In this document: positions 29,397 through 38,476 of the stretch, in pieces
How positions within the stretch are numbered: position 1 is the stretch's first letter
Layout of the letters: each line of letters starts with the position of its first letter
Source: Dyadobacter tibetensis Y620-1
GTDB lineage: Bacteria > Bacteroidota > Bacteroidia > Cytophagales > Spirosomataceae
Length of the DNA: 64,000 bases
Assembly: GCF_000566685.1 (NCBI RefSeq)
Contig: NZ_AZQN01000002.1
Coordinates: 620,001 to 684,000, forward strand
Direction: 5' to 3'
The notes under the pieces: model-generated
The model's database searches: none
The model's input: only the letters and a program-made list of their open reading frames with translations
Told to the model about the DNA's origin: nothing
Made by a program: the position numbers and the translations under genes

Positions 29397-29442
29397 TCCT
29401 TTTAAACACAAAAAACGCACCAATAATTTAGGGTGGTCTGTA

Positions 29443-29450
29443 CAAAAATA
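29443..29450 (-). promoter_or_regulatory. Candidate -7 promoter box (TATTTTTG) for the M16 gene
   Basis: Exact TAnnTTTG match on the minus strand, 47 bp upstream of the ATG at 29396. The -33 element is not clear. Confidence 0.35.
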
Positions 29451-29480
29451 CGGACTTTTGCGTGAAACACTGTGAAATTA

Positions 29481-30473
29481 ATGGATTCAAAACGTATTCT
29501 AATCATACAAACCGCTTTTATCGGTGATGTAATTTTGGCTACGGCCCTGTTAGAAACCCTTTTTCAGGCATATCCTTCGGCAAAGATAGACTTTCTGCTT
29601 CGAAGAGGAAATGAAGGATTGCTAGCGAACCACCCCTATTTACACCAGGTTTTGATCTGGGAAAAGAAAACAGCAAAATACAGCAGTCTATGGAAACTCC
29701 TGAAGAAGATCAGAAGTGAAAAATATGATCTCGTCATTAACCTGCAACGTTTTGGGGCTACAGGCATATTAACCGGCCTATCTCAGGCCCCTAATCGTAT
29801 TGGCTTCAATAAGAACCCTTTCTCATTTCTATTTTCACAAGCATACCCACATGCCATTGAAGATGGAGTTCACGAAATCCAACGAAATCATAGCCTTCTA
29901 CAGGGTCATACCCCCATCGAGCCTACCCTACCCCGACTCTACCCATCTCCTCAGGACAACCAAAAGATTGTCAAATATCAATCTCAATCGTATATCTGCA
30001 TGGCTCCTACCTCGGTTTGGTTTACCAAGCAGTATCATCAACGAGGATGGATCGACCTAATCAACAAATGTAGCAGATATCAGATTTATTTGCTAGGAGC
30101 GCCCTCGGATACTGACTTTTGTGAAGAACTTATTAAAAATGCCAATTCATCCATTCGGATAGAAAATTTATCAGGGAAGCTGAGCCTTCTGGAATCCGCA
30201 GCCCTAATGAAAAATGCCGTTATGAATTATGTAAACGATTCGGCCCCCATGCATATATGCTCGGCCATGCGAGCCCCCGTTACTGCAATTTTTTGTTCGA
30301 CTGTGCCCGCATTTGGCTTTGGGCCTTTATCTCCGCTATCCCATGTAGTTCAGCCCCTGGAACCCTTGGCATGTAGACCGTGCGGATTACATGGGCATAA
30401 AGAATGCCCGCAGGGACATTTCAAATGTGCTACGGGCATTCAAACGAATCAGCTCCTTGCTGCCATTAAATAA
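29481..30473 (+). CDS. Glycosyltransferase family 9 (ADP-heptose:LPS heptosyltransferase-like)
   Basis: About 330 residues from the ATG at 29481; a GTG at 29472 is an alternative start. The GT9 features are the N-terminal nucleotide-fold start ILIIQTAFIGDVILATALLE, KYDLVINLQR, the donor-binding region NLSGKLSLLESAALMKNA and YVNDSAPMHICSAM, and a C-terminal cysteine cluster (CRPCGLHGHKECPQGHFKC) typical of heptosyltransferases. It adds a sugar to the inner core of lipopolysaccharide at the cytoplasmic face. It is convergent with the TPR gene that follows, with only 2 bp between the stops. Confidence 0.88.
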   Translation: MDSKRILIIQTAFIGDVILATALLETLFQAYPSAKIDFLLRRGNEGLLANHPYLHQVLIWEKKTAKYSSLWKLLKKIRSEKYDLVINLQRFGATGILTGLSQAPNRIGFNKNPFSFLFSQAYPHAIEDGVHEIQRNHSLLQGHTPIEPTLPRLYPSPQDNQKIVKYQSQSYICMAPTSVWFTKQYHQRGWIDLINKCSRYQIYLLGAPSDTDFCEELIKNANSSIRIENLSGKLSLLESAALMKNAVMNYVNDSAPMHICSAMRAPVTAIFCSTVPAFGFGPLSPLSHVVQPLEPLACRPCGLHGHKECPQGHFKCATGIQTNQLLAAIK

Positions 30474-30475
30474 AA

Positions 30476-31876
30476 TTATTGGCGATACTGCTCAATGATT
30501 TTATGCAAGGCCTTTTGCTTTTCCAAATCTGGAAAGAATTCATAGAGCTGCGCATGGCCTTCGTAATCTAAGGTGAGGGCAGTCTCCAAAAAAACCAGCG
30601 CCTCCCGATAACTTCCAGAATGAATATGATATACTGCCATGTGATAGTATAGGTCGGCCTCCTCTGGCATATCGTCAATGGCGGCCTGAATCAGATCAAT
30701 GGCACGGGCATAATTGCCCTGTTCAAATAATACCAAAGACCATTTCAGCCAAATTTCCGGGTTCGAAGGTTCAATTTCCGCCGCCTTTTCAAAGGCTTCG
30801 AAGGCCGATATCACATTTCCAATCTTAAACTCAGTCTCGGCCAGGGCCAACCAATAGTCAGGGTTGAACTCGGTTATTTGTATCGCTTTTCTTAAGAAGC
30901 CAACCGCTTCATACCATCGATCCAATGCCGCAAAACAAATACCCAAGCCATACCATCCATCGTCCCAATGCGGATCTATTTTTACGGTTTTCTGATAACA
31001 TTTAATGGCCTGGTCATATACTTCCATCTTTTCATAACAGGTACCCAAACTGCAAAAAGTCTCGGGTTGATCCCCTTCTAACTCAATTGCTTTTAAATAT
31101 TGTGTTTTGGCATCTCCATAATTTTCCAGGCTCATATAAGCATTGCCGAGCTGGAAATATGCCGAAGCAAAATCTTCTTTGATCAATGTGGCATATTCGA
31201 ATGCTTCTACGGAATCGGTATGACGTTCCAATCTTCGGTAGGCAATGCCTAGATTATACCATGCTAGCCATGAGAAAGGGGCCTTATCGACCAGCTGAGT
31301 GTAATATTGTAAATGATCTTCCAGCAGTCCCAACATTTCCAGACAGTGCGCCAACTCCATGAGGGCATTTTCATTGTCTAGATTAATATTTAAAGAATCC
31401 TTATAGTAGCGAACAGCGTCCTCTAGCCGACCCATATTCTGGTAGGTCTGGCCCATTTGAAAGTAAATCTCATCGCGTTCGTCTACCCGATGCAACAGAC
31501 TATCCAAAAGCTCGATGGCTTCCTCGTAATCTCCCGTCATATTGGCCATTCCTACCTGCATATAAACGATTTCGATATCGCCAGGATGAAATAGTGAAGC
31601 GCGTTCAAGCAATTCCTGCGCCTGTTCAAATTCTCCCTTCTTAGCCAGCAGCTGTACTTTACATAATGTTAGATCCAAAGAATATGGATAGTCGGCCAGT
31701 CCTCTCTCACAGGCAATCATAGCCTTATTATAATCGCCAATTTCCATGTAATGCCCCGTAACCTGCTCATAGGTATCCAGATCGAAAAACTCCTGGACAC
31801 TGGTTGCCAGCATTTTTTCAAACCTTAAAAGGGTCTCATTCATATAATTTTTCCTTTCTCCGAAATTTTTCTCCAT
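30476..31876 (-). CDS. Cytoplasmic TPR-repeat protein
   Basis: 466 residues (the start may also be the ATG at 31843, MNETLLRFEKM). There is no signal peptide. About twelve tetratricopeptide repeats run through the whole protein, with the usual W/LG-Y-A-F-A-P spacing (for example AWYNLGIAYRRLERHTDSVEAFEYA and AYFQLGNAYMSLENYGDAKTQY). It is rich in acid residues. It is a protein-protein interaction scaffold with no catalytic domain. Close relatives are widespread in Cytophagales, but I know of no defined role. It stands alone between GT9 and the SDR gene. Confidence 0.8.
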   Translation of the reverse strand: MEKNFGERKNYMNETLLRFEKMLATSVQEFFDLDTYEQVTGHYMEIGDYNKAMIACERGLADYPYSLDLTLCKVQLLAKKGEFEQAQELLERASLFHPGDIEIVYMQVGMANMTGDYEEAIELLDSLLHRVDERDEIYFQMGQTYQNMGRLEDAVRYYKDSLNINLDNENALMELAHCLEMLGLLEDHLQYYTQLVDKAPFSWLAWYNLGIAYRRLERHTDSVEAFEYATLIKEDFASAYFQLGNAYMSLENYGDAKTQYLKAIELEGDQPETFCSLGTCYEKMEVYDQAIKCYQKTVKIDPHWDDGWYGLGICFAALDRWYEAVGFLRKAIQITEFNPDYWLALAETEFKIGNVISAFEAFEKAAEIEPSNPEIWLKWSLVLFEQGNYARAIDLIQAAIDDMPEEADLYYHMAVYHIHSGSYREALVFLETALTLDYEGHAQLYEFFPDLEKQKALHKIIEQYRQ

Positions 31877-32040
31877 AACAATCCTGATTCCATTAGCATA
31901 AAGAACAACAGCTCATATCAATAGATCTCCTCTAGCCAAATCGTAATATACTTTTTAAAGAAAAATAGCATCCCTATCGAGTCATGAATAAAACACCCCT
32001 GGTCCAAAGACATAGAAAGTTATAAATTATTCGGCGCTTA

Positions 32041-33039
32041 TCAAATGGATTGCTTCAAACTTTCGCAGACCCGGGCGATGGTTTGGTCAATGGGTGTAAA
32101 GCTAAAATCTAAGGCTTTCCGCAACTTAGAAGCATCATAACTAATTCGTCTGGCGCTAGATTGTGCCGTTTCTTTGGTTATTAGCGGCTTAGTTCCCATT
32201 AGCCAGGTTCGAACCGCCTCAACACGCCAGATTACTCCCGCAAGCCCCGATCCTACTTTAAATCGAGGTCGCCTTTTGCCCATTTTATCTGCTATTAAAT
32301 CAAACAAATCTTTATAAGAAATGCTTCCCGCATTGAGCAAAAATCGCTCTCCAGAAATATCAGAAACCAATAGTTGGATAACAATCGAAGCTACATCTCT
32401 GACATCCACATAATTAGCAATCCCTTCGGTATAAAAAGGTTTTTCCTGAAAAACATACCGAAATATCTGTGTACTGCTTTTAGTCCAGTCCCCTTCTCCC
32501 AGAATCAGAGTGGGGTTCACTATAACGGCATTCAACCCCTCTGCTATGCCTCTCCAGACCTCCAGTTCAGCAAGATGTTTTGTTTTGGCATATTCAGAGT
32601 TTTCCGGCGACTCTTCCCAACGTTGGCTTTCATCGAGTACAAGGGGATGTTCCCCTACGATCTTCCGAGGATCTGGGCGGCCTAGAGCGGCAATACTACT
32701 GACATGACAAAGCTTAACGATCCCTTGGAGCAGGCAGGCGTTCACGACATGGGCTGTACCCTGTTGGTTTACCCGATACATCATAGCCCTATCTTTGGGC
32801 ACAAAAGAAACTACAGCAGCCGTATGCACTACATAATGCATACCCTTTACAGCATCTTCCACACTTCCTGCATCCAGCACATCCCCTTCTACCCAGTTGA
32901 TACGTGATTGAATCCCTTTTAACAAGGAGCGATCGGCTCCACTACGTACGAGGGCAAAAACCTGGTGCCCTTCTGCCAACAAAAGTTTACAAGTGACGCT
33001 ACCTACCAGGCCAGTCGCCCCGGTTACTAATACATTCAT
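32041..33039 (-). CDS. NAD-dependent epimerase/dehydratase (extended SDR, dihydroflavonol-reductase-like)
   Basis: I start at the ATG at 33039 (MNVLVTGATGLVG), which begins the Rossmann fold; the family has no N-terminal extension. About 332 residues. The nucleotide motif is TGATGLVG. VEGDVLD and HTAAVVSF follow, with the catalytic YAKTKHLAE (Y-x3-K) and NPTLILG. Members reduce or dehydrate small carbonyl substrates or nucleotide sugars; the substrate is not predictable. It is divergent from metG, with about 190 bp between the starts. Confidence 0.85.
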   Translation of the reverse strand: MNVLVTGATGLVGSVTCKLLLAEGHQVFALVRSGADRSLLKGIQSRINWVEGDVLDAGSVEDAVKGMHYVVHTAAVVSFVPKDRAMMYRVNQQGTAHVVNACLLQGIVKLCHVSSIAALGRPDPRKIVGEHPLVLDESQRWEESPENSEYAKTKHLAELEVWRGIAEGLNAVIVNPTLILGEGDWTKSSTQIFRYVFQEKPFYTEGIANYVDVRDVASIVIQLLVSDISGERFLLNAGSISYKDLFDLIADKMGKRRPRFKVGSGLAGVIWRVEAVRTWLMGTKPLITKETAQSSARRISYDASKLRKALDFSFTPIDQTIARVCESLKQSI

Positions 33040-33231
33040 ACCTTTCAAGATTCGAAGATCATCAAAGTTCGCTTTAATATATCGGGTTGACAAAAAATTA
33101 GATAAAAAAAGCATCTGAGCCTACTTTCCCCATGCATTCCCCTATTTTCAATGACCTTTTTACTAATTTCGCATGTTGTTAAGTATCCATTATGGAAAAC
33201 ATCCTATTTACGAAATTTTCACCGCCATTCC

Positions 33232-35310
33232 ATGTCTAATAAAGTACCTAAAAGATATACTGTCACCGCCGCACTTATTTATGCTAACGGCCCCATTCAT
33301 ATTGGCCATTTGGCCGGCTGCTATATTCCAGCCGACATTTATGTACGCTATTTACGTGCCAGGGAGCGGGAAGTGGCCTTCATTAGTGGCACAGACGAGC
33401 ATGGTGTCCCTATTACAATCCGTGCCAAAAATGAAGGCATGACCCCTCAGCAGGTGGTGGATAAATATTATTCGCAAATTGATGCATCCTTTAAGGAATT
33501 AGGAATCTCCTTCGATATTTATTCCCGCACCAGCAAACCTATACATCACGAAACCGCACAAGGAATATTTACGAAGCTATACGACAAAAACGGCTTTGTC
33601 GAAGAGACCACTGAACAGTATTATGATGAACAGGCACAACAGTTCCTGGCCGACCGCTATATTGTAGGTACCTGCCCGGTTTGTAGCAATCCTAATGCCT
33701 ACGGAGATCAATGTGAGAAATGCGGCTCCACACTGAGCCCGCTAGAGCTGATAGACCCACGCTCCACCTTATCAGGATCAAAGCCGGTACTGAAATCCAC
33801 AAAAAATTGGTTTTTGCCTTTAGATAAAATGCAGACTGAGCTCGAACAATATATAGGTAGCCATCCCGAATGGAAAACCAATGTATTAGGGCAGTGTCAA
33901 TCATGGCTAAAAGATGGGCTTAAGCCCCGTGCCATGACCAGGGATCTTGACTGGGGCATAAAGGTACCTCTTCCTGACACCGACAATAAGGTACTTTACG
34001 TATGGTTTGAAGCTCCCATCGGCTATATTTCGGCCACAAGGGACTGGTTAATTCAGCAGAATGGGACAGATCAAGGTTGGGAAAAATGGTGGAAAAAGGA
34101 TCCGGAGTTATCAGAAGACGGAGAAACTAAGCTTGTACATTTTATTGGTAAGGATAATATTGTTTTCCATTGCATCATATTTCCTGCCATGCTGATGGCA
34201 GAAGGCAGTTATATCCTAGCGGACAATGTCCCCGCCAACGAATTCATGAATCTGGAGGGGGACAAAATTTCCACGTCCCGTAACTGGGCTGTGTGGCTGC
34301 ACGAATATTTGCAGGATTTCCCGGGACAGCAGGATGTACTTCGCTATGTACTGGCAGCGAATGCACCCGAAACCAAAGACAGTGAATTTACCTGGAAAGA
34401 CTTCCAGACCAGGAACAATAGCGAGCTCGTAGGTATTTACGGAAACTTCATAAACAGAGCCGTAGTTCTTACACAGAAATTCTGCGAAGGCAGGGTACCA
34501 GTTCGGGGACCATTAGAACCTATAGACCAACAAGTATTGAGCGAGCTGGGTAGCTTCCCCGATAAAATTGCCGACTCTATGGAGCATTACCGCTTCAGAG
34601 AAGCCCTGACGCATATTATGGATCTGGCCAGAATGGGTAATAAATACCTGGCAGACACCCAGCCCTGGCATGCCATCAAGACGGACCCTGATCGGGTTAA
34701 TACCATACTAAACATCGCCCTGCAGATATCAGCGACACTGGCTATAGTCTCCGAACCTGTACTTCCCCATACTGCCGCCAAGTTGGCCACGCAGTTTGGT
34801 ATGACATCCTTATTATGGAAGGATGCGGGCAGCCCCGATTTGTTAGGTGCCGGGCAAAATATAACTACCGCTAGTCTTTTATTCGAAAAAATAGAAGACC
34901 AGGCCATTGCTGCTCAAATTCAAAAACTTCATGATGCAAAAAGACAAAATGAGCTCGAAGGGAAAGTGGTGGCACCCATAAAAGCAGAGATACAATTTGA
35001 AGATTTTGCCAAACAGGATATCCGGGTCGTAAAGATTCTCGAGGCATCGGCTGTACCTAAGAGTAAGAAATTACTAAAGATAGTAGTAGATACGGGTCTG
35101 GAAACGAGAACGGTCCTGAGTGGGATTGCGGAGCACTTCAAGCCAGAAGATATAATAGGGCAACAGGTACTATACCTGGCCAACCTTGCTCCTCGGAAAA
35201 TGATGGGAATGGAAAGCCAAGGAATGATATTAATGGCCGAAGACCGGGACGGAAGCCTTAGGTTTATTCAGCCCAGCGCTCCAGTTTGGCAAGGCGCTAC
35301 AGTCAACTGA
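33232..35310 (+). CDS. metG: Methionine-tRNA ligase
   Basis: I start at the ATG at 33232 ([17 protein letters not shown]), giving 692 residues; a longer frame adds an unlikely N-terminus. Class I features are HIGH (PIHIGHLAG), KISTSR (the KMSKS equivalent) and the zinc knuckle [18 protein letters not shown]. The anticodon-binding helical domain follows. The C-terminal 110 residues form an EMAP/Trbp111-like tRNA-binding domain ([21 protein letters not shown]...), as is usual for Bacteroidota MetG. A strong hairpin lies after the stop. Confidence 0.97.
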   Translation: MSNKVPKRYTVTAALIYANGPIHIGHLAGCYIPADIYVRYLRAREREVAFISGTDEHGVPITIRAKNEGMTPQQVVDKYYSQIDASFKELGISFDIYSRTSKPIHHETAQGIFTKLYDKNGFVEETTEQYYDEQAQQFLADRYIVGTCPVCSNPNAYGDQCEKCGSTLSPLELIDPRSTLSGSKPVLKSTKNWFLPLDKMQTELEQYIGSHPEWKTNVLGQCQSWLKDGLKPRAMTRDLDWGIKVPLPDTDNKVLYVWFEAPIGYISATRDWLIQQNGTDQGWEKWWKKDPELSEDGETKLVHFIGKDNIVFHCIIFPAMLMAEGSYILADNVPANEFMNLEGDKISTSRNWAVWLHEYLQDFPGQQDVLRYVLAANAPETKDSEFTWKDFQTRNNSELVGIYGNFINRAVVLTQKFCEGRVPVRGPLEPIDQQVLSELGSFPDKIADSMEHYRFREALTHIMDLARMGNKYLADTQPWHAIKTDPDRVNTILNIALQISATLAIVSEPVLPHTAAKLATQFGMTSLLWKDAGSPDLLGAGQNITTASLLFEKIEDQAIAAQIQKLHDAKRQNELEGKVVAPIKAEIQFEDFAKQDIRVVKILEASAVPKSKKLLKIVVDTGLETRTVLSGIAEHFKPEDIIGQQVLYLANLAPRKMMGMESQGMILMAEDRDGSLRFIQPSAPVWQGATVN

Positions 35311-35314
35311 TCAC

Positions 35315-35375
35315 ATTGCTTCTTATCGATCCGGGAGGAAATTATTCTAATCCTCCCGGCCGAATAGGAAGCAAT
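35315..35375. terminator. Bidirectional terminator between metG and the small orphan gene
   Basis: The core is a perfect 9-bp stem CCGGGAGGA (35331-35339)/TCCTCCCGG (35351-35359). Outer arms (TTGCTTC at 35316-35322 against GAAGCAA) extend it, with mismatches between. It lies between convergent stop codons. Confidence 0.7.
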
Positions 35376-35376
35376 T

Positions 35377-35712
35377 TTATTTAAACTCTTTTTCCACCTT
35401 TTGGAATAGAGCCGATATTTTATTCGCCAGATTTTTGCATTCCTGATCTGTAAAATGGTCTAGACTATTGGCAGTGGCATTCATGATCACCCTTCCACTT
35501 TCATCGACCAAAGCTTCTTTTTTCTGAATTAATTTAAGGATCGCCTCCCACTCAGGAACGAGACCGTCAGAAAAATAACGGGACTCTAGGATATTAAAAT
35601 AGGCAGACTGAGATTTGAACTTCTGCTTTAACTGAGCCGGATTCTCGGCCTTGCTTATTTCAGCCACGAGCTTAGATAGTTCTATAAAGGCGAAGATATT
35701 AGACTTCTTCAT
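35377..35712 (-). CDS. Small helical protein of unknown function
   Basis: 111 residues. It begins MKKSNIFAFIELSKLVAEI, without a cleavable signal, and the rest is predicted helical and rich in Lys, Glu and Gln. No motif, cysteine pair or membrane segment. I do not recognise it. The start codon, length and terminator-flanked position support a real gene. It is convergent with metG, and the region upstream (35713-36018) shows no second gene. Confidence 0.6.
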   Translation of the reverse strand: MKKSNIFAFIELSKLVAEISKAENPAQLKQKFKSQSAYFNILESRYFSDGLVPEWEAILKLIQKKEALVDESGRVIMNATANSLDHFTDQECKNLANKISALFQKVEKEFK

Positions 35713-36018
35713 AACGTTAAGTATTGATTGGAGGAGTAACTGTAAACTTTGGCCCTAAGATACACTTATGTAGAATTATTATTGACCTCTCCAGCCATCT
35801 TTATAAATCATTTCCACTCAAATCCCTCCTATAATTATAAGCATAGCCGACCAAATACAATTTCTGATATAGCCTTTTTCAGAAGTCACTTCATTTGTAT
35901 TAATAAGCCCATTACCTGTAAGTTAACGTATTCCACCCATTATTAAGGGTATATAAAAAGCGTGCTGCCCCTAAATCAGAACGGCACGCCTAAATATTCA
36001 ATCGTATAATTACTACAG
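35713..36018. other. Intergenic region, 306 bp
   Basis: AT-rich region between the small orphan gene and the Hsp20 gene. It holds the Hsp20 terminator at 35955-35989. No convincing gene: the short frames here have no coding character. Confidence 0.5.
35955..35989 (-). terminator. Terminator after the Hsp20 gene
   Basis: A 6-bp stem (GCGTGC at 35960-35965/GCACGC at 35984-35989) with an 18-nt loop is followed on the minus strand by TTTTTAT. It lies 29 bp beyond the Hsp20 stop. Confidence 0.55.
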
Positions 36019-36438
36019 TTAGATTCGACCAATATCTACGGTCTTACGGAAGCCACTAGCGTCGTGACCGAAGGGAAGCCTTAAAATCAATTCCCGTCCT
36101 GCACGATCATAATCGGCAGAAATCTCTTCGTGGGCTACACCATCTGGCAATATGAAGTTATTGATTACCCGGATCGACTTCCACTCGTGTACCTCATCTT
36201 TTTCCGTTCCGAATACCGGTAGTAAGTGAAACAGTTTTAGTGCACTCTTACCTTTTGGAGTTTTTAGGATCTCTATTTGCATGTCTTCCACTTCTATTCC
36301 AGGAATCTTGACATGAACCTCATAGTCATTTTCATTTTCTTTTAGGTGAACGGCCGAGGCACTCATGCCTCCATTCACGGTGTTGATAAAATCAATATTC
36401 ATCAACATTTCTTTGGGGATATTTAGTTTATTTTTCAT
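36019..36438 (-). CDS. Hsp20/alpha-crystallin family small heat-shock protein
   Basis: 139 residues. The alpha-crystallin domain spans about 28-125, with the characteristic YEVHVKIPGIEVEDMQIEI strand pair and the DYDRAGRELILRLPF segment. The C-terminus ends IGRI, an I-x-I-like tail used for oligomer assembly. It is an ATP-independent holdase. It stands as a single gene with its own terminator. No heat-shock promoter element was recognised upstream. Confidence 0.85.
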   Translation of the reverse strand: MKNKLNIPKEMLMNIDFINTVNGGMSASAVHLKENENDYEVHVKIPGIEVEDMQIEILKTPKGKSALKLFHLLPVFGTEKDEVHEWKSIRVINNFILPDGVAHEEISADYDRAGRELILRLPFGHDASGFRKTVDIGRI

Positions 36439-36614
36439 GGCTCAGCTTGTTTAGGTGTGTAATGCTACCTATAAAACATAAAACACCATACCAAAAATTT
36501 CCCAGAATATAATATTTTTATAATAAAATAACTAAATACCTGATAATCAATATACAAATAAATAACCTACAAATATTTATATGCCATATTGTCACCACAA
36601 GGGCTTCAATGATG

Positions 36615-36926
36615 TCATTCTGTCTGATTCTTTCCGTGATCACTATGACCCAAAGAACGCTGCGGATCAATAATATCACGAACCCTTTGCTTGAGCACTT
36701 TAGCCTCCGGGAAGCCGTGGTCCCGTTTTCGTTCCCATACGATAATTTCGCCGTCGGTATGCTCCTGTATTGAGATCATAAACCGCCCTGATTCCTCGGC
36801 TGGCTCCAGGCTTACCGCTGATAAATTCTCGGAAAAAGTGGTCAAAAGTTCCTGAGCCAACCAAGCTGCCCGAAGCAACCAACCACATTTAGGGCAATAG
36901 GTTATGCAAATTTTAGGTTTGGTCAT
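36615..36926 (-). CDS. Rdx/SelW-family thioredoxin-like protein
   Basis: 103 residues. The N-terminus ICITYCPKCGWLLRAAWLAQELL is the SelW/Rdx signature with a CxxC redox pair (Cys in place of selenocysteine). The LLTTFSENLSAVSLEPAEESGRFMI strand follows, and the WERKRDHGFPEAKVLKQRVRD helix matches the family end. Rdx proteins are small cytoplasmic proteins with a thioredoxin-like fold and a proposed redox role. The charged tail (about the last 18 residues) is extra. Confidence 0.85.
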   Translation of the reverse strand: MTKPKICITYCPKCGWLLRAAWLAQELLTTFSENLSAVSLEPAEESGRFMISIQEHTDGEIIVWERKRDHGFPEAKVLKQRVRDIIDPQRSLGHSDHGKNQTE

Positions 36927-37296
36927 ACTAATTATTAAGTAAGAAGGAATTCTCTTTAAGTATATTCCCAGCTTAATTTATGCTTTTAATGAATGGCTAA
37001 TTCAGGAGCATCAAAAAAGTTGCCAATTAAGTTGGGGTTTTTCAAGCAAATATCAGAAGCTATAACATTTTTTTCTATATATGTTTTAGTAATACATCTA
37101 TCCGTAACCTTCCCTGATTGTACAGGTAATCTTACGTGAAACTTTTAAAATAAATAATATAAATCACTCAAAGTGAAAACTTTATAACAAATACCGTTAA
37201 ATAAGTCCATGCACAGAAATTTGTTTCGTATGTACCTTCCAAGTAATTTTATTGAAAGTAACATGGTCTAATTTTAACCCTTTACCCTTTAAAAAC
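36927..37296. other. Divergent intergenic region, 370 bp
   Basis: AT-rich space between the Rdx gene (minus) and the CPHYC protein gene (plus). It contains the promoter candidate at 37220-37251 and no gene that I can support. Confidence 0.5.
37220..37251 (+). promoter_or_regulatory. Bacteroidota-type promoter for the CPHYC/7TM/two-component operon
   Basis: TTTG (37220-37223), a 20-bp spacer, then TAATTTTA (37244-37251, one mismatch to TAnnTTTG). It predicts a start of transcription near 37258 and a leader of about 39 nt to the ATG at 37297. This is the best two-element match in the window. Confidence 0.55.
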
Positions 37297-37695
37297 ATGC
37301 CAAAGTATACGGGAACGGAAGGAAGAATCCTTCCGAGTGCACAAGTAAAGAAATTACTTGAAAATCATAAATCAAAACGTGGTGATCAAGAAAAAAGTGG
37401 TAGCCATTACATCGAATCAGAATTTTTCGGATTAGAGACATTCGAGAAATTATTAAAAAATTGTGGAGGAAAAGCCGTAGGCTTTAAGGTTTATTATGGT
37501 AATCAATTAGAAAACAGGGATGGAAAGCAACCCAAGGAAGATCCAAAGGGTAAACCTACCTCAAGGGTTGTCATCATTCCGGTCGATGCGGAGGGGAACA
37601 ATCTAATGGGTGGCAAGCAGGCTCCTGGAATGAAGGATGCCGACGATGATGGAGGCGCCATGGGCGATGGACCTACCTGCCCCCATTATTGCTAA
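37297..37695 (+). CDS. Small protein with C-terminal CPHYC tail, family not recognised
   Basis: 132 residues from the ATG at 37297 (MPKYTGTEGRILPS); a TTG at 37252 upstream lies too close to the promoter to be likely. No signal peptide or membrane helix. The first 55 residues are Lys/Glu/Gln-rich and helical. A compact beta segment follows (FEKLLKNCGGKAVGFKVYYG ... SRVVIIPVDAEGNNL). The last 35 residues are Gly/Asp-rich and end exactly in PTCPHYC, a Cys-x3-Cys pair at the very C-terminus. Small Bacteroidota proteins of this general design exist from memory, but I cannot name a family or function. It is the first gene of a unit with a seven-helix membrane protein and a two-component pair. It could be a secreted or modified peptide, a metal or redox carrier, or a signal sensed by its neighbours. 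Confidence 0.7.
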   Translation: MPKYTGTEGRILPSAQVKKLLENHKSKRGDQEKSGSHYIESEFFGLETFEKLLKNCGGKAVGFKVYYGNQLENRDGKQPKEDPKGKPTSRVVIIPVDAEGNNLMGGKQAPGMKDADDDGGAMGDGPTCPHYC

Positions 37696-37702
37696 AAAAT
37701 TT

Positions 37703-37729
37703 GCTGGAGCCTGGTTCAACGGCTCCAGC
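37703..37729 (+). other. Strong hairpin in the gene 1/gene 2 junction of the operon
   Basis: A perfect 9-bp GC-rich stem (GCTGGAGCC/GGCTCCAGC) with a 9-nt loop begins 7 bp after the stop of the CPHYC gene. No T-run follows it on the plus strand, so it is more likely an RNA-stability or attenuation element than a full terminator. Confidence 0.6.
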
Positions 37730-37777
37730 ACCTATCGTTTCCTCTTTCAACAGAGGCTTCTAACCAACGGAATATTT

Positions 37778-38476
37778 ATGTTCGACAATTATATCGGGCT
37801 TTGTACCAGACATCCCTTACAATGTTTGCCCGTCTTCATCACCATACTACCTATAATAATCCTTTTAAAGAGAAAGGCATATATCAGTAAACCTTATTTG
37901 ATTCTACTTATTTTCCTTATTTTCAAATTAGCCATTGACCTTATCATGTTTCATTTGGCAGCCCATCGAACGAATAATTTATTATTTTATAATATAAGCA
38001 TTCCGGTTTCCTATACTTTGCTGGCCGGTATGTTTATCTATAAACTCGATTCTCCAATATTTAAGAAATTGGTGGCCTTAAGTATAGTATTGTTTGCCTT
38101 ATTCTCTATTTGGGATATGATGCGTGTGAATCCAGATATGAATGATAGTCATAATCATTCCATGGTACCTTACGCATCTACCATTCAGTGTATCCTGATG
38201 ATCCTATGGATACTGCTCTACTTTTATGAGATTATGGTTTCCATGAAAATACCCAATCTATTCAATTCGACATTTTTTTGGATCTGTTGTGGCTTCCTGT
38301 TATACTATTCCAGTTTTGTTTTCATCGCCCCGGTCCTGCATTACACAGAAAAGTGGACCAACCCGCTTTCCATTGGCTTTGCCGCTAATATTTCTTATAT
38401 TTTTGAAATTTTTTATTTACTAGCGATCAGTGTAGGGCTTTTTAACTTTGAAAAACAACATTATGCAAAATATTGA
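37778..38476 (+). CDS. Seven-helix integral membrane protein
   Basis: 232 residues from the ATG at 37778 (MFDNYIGLCTRHP). Seven hydrophobic helices can be counted, near residues 14-34, 39-62, 68-90, 96-117, 132-157, 164-189 and 196-224, with short loops and almost no soluble part. A His/Asn/Met-rich loop (MRVNPDMNDSHNHSMVPY) lies between helices 4 and 5. No enzyme motif is seen. The histidine-kinase ATG lies inside its last codons (14-bp overlap), so it is probably the input module of that kinase. The family is unknown to me. Confidence 0.75.
   Translation: MFDNYIGLCTRHPLQCLPVFITILPIIILLKRKAYISKPYLILLIFLIFKLAIDLIMFHLAAHRTNNLLFYNISIPVSYTLLAGMFIYKLDSPIFKKLVALSIVLFALFSIWDMMRVNPDMNDSHNHSMVPYASTIQCILMILWILLYFYEIMVSMKIPNLFNSTFFWICCGFLLYYSSFVFIAPVLHYTEKWTNPLSIGFAANISYIFEIFYLLAISVGLFNFEKQHYAKY

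Noticed and set aside
32200..32225. GGTTCGAACC motif resembling a tRNA T-loop
   Set aside because: It is inside the SDR coding sequence, and no cloverleaf can be folded around it.
35749..35946. 65-residue plus-strand reading frame in the Hsp20 upstream gap
   Set aside because: Low-complexity, aromatic and Ser/His-rich, no motif, no promoter; it lies in AT-rich spacer.
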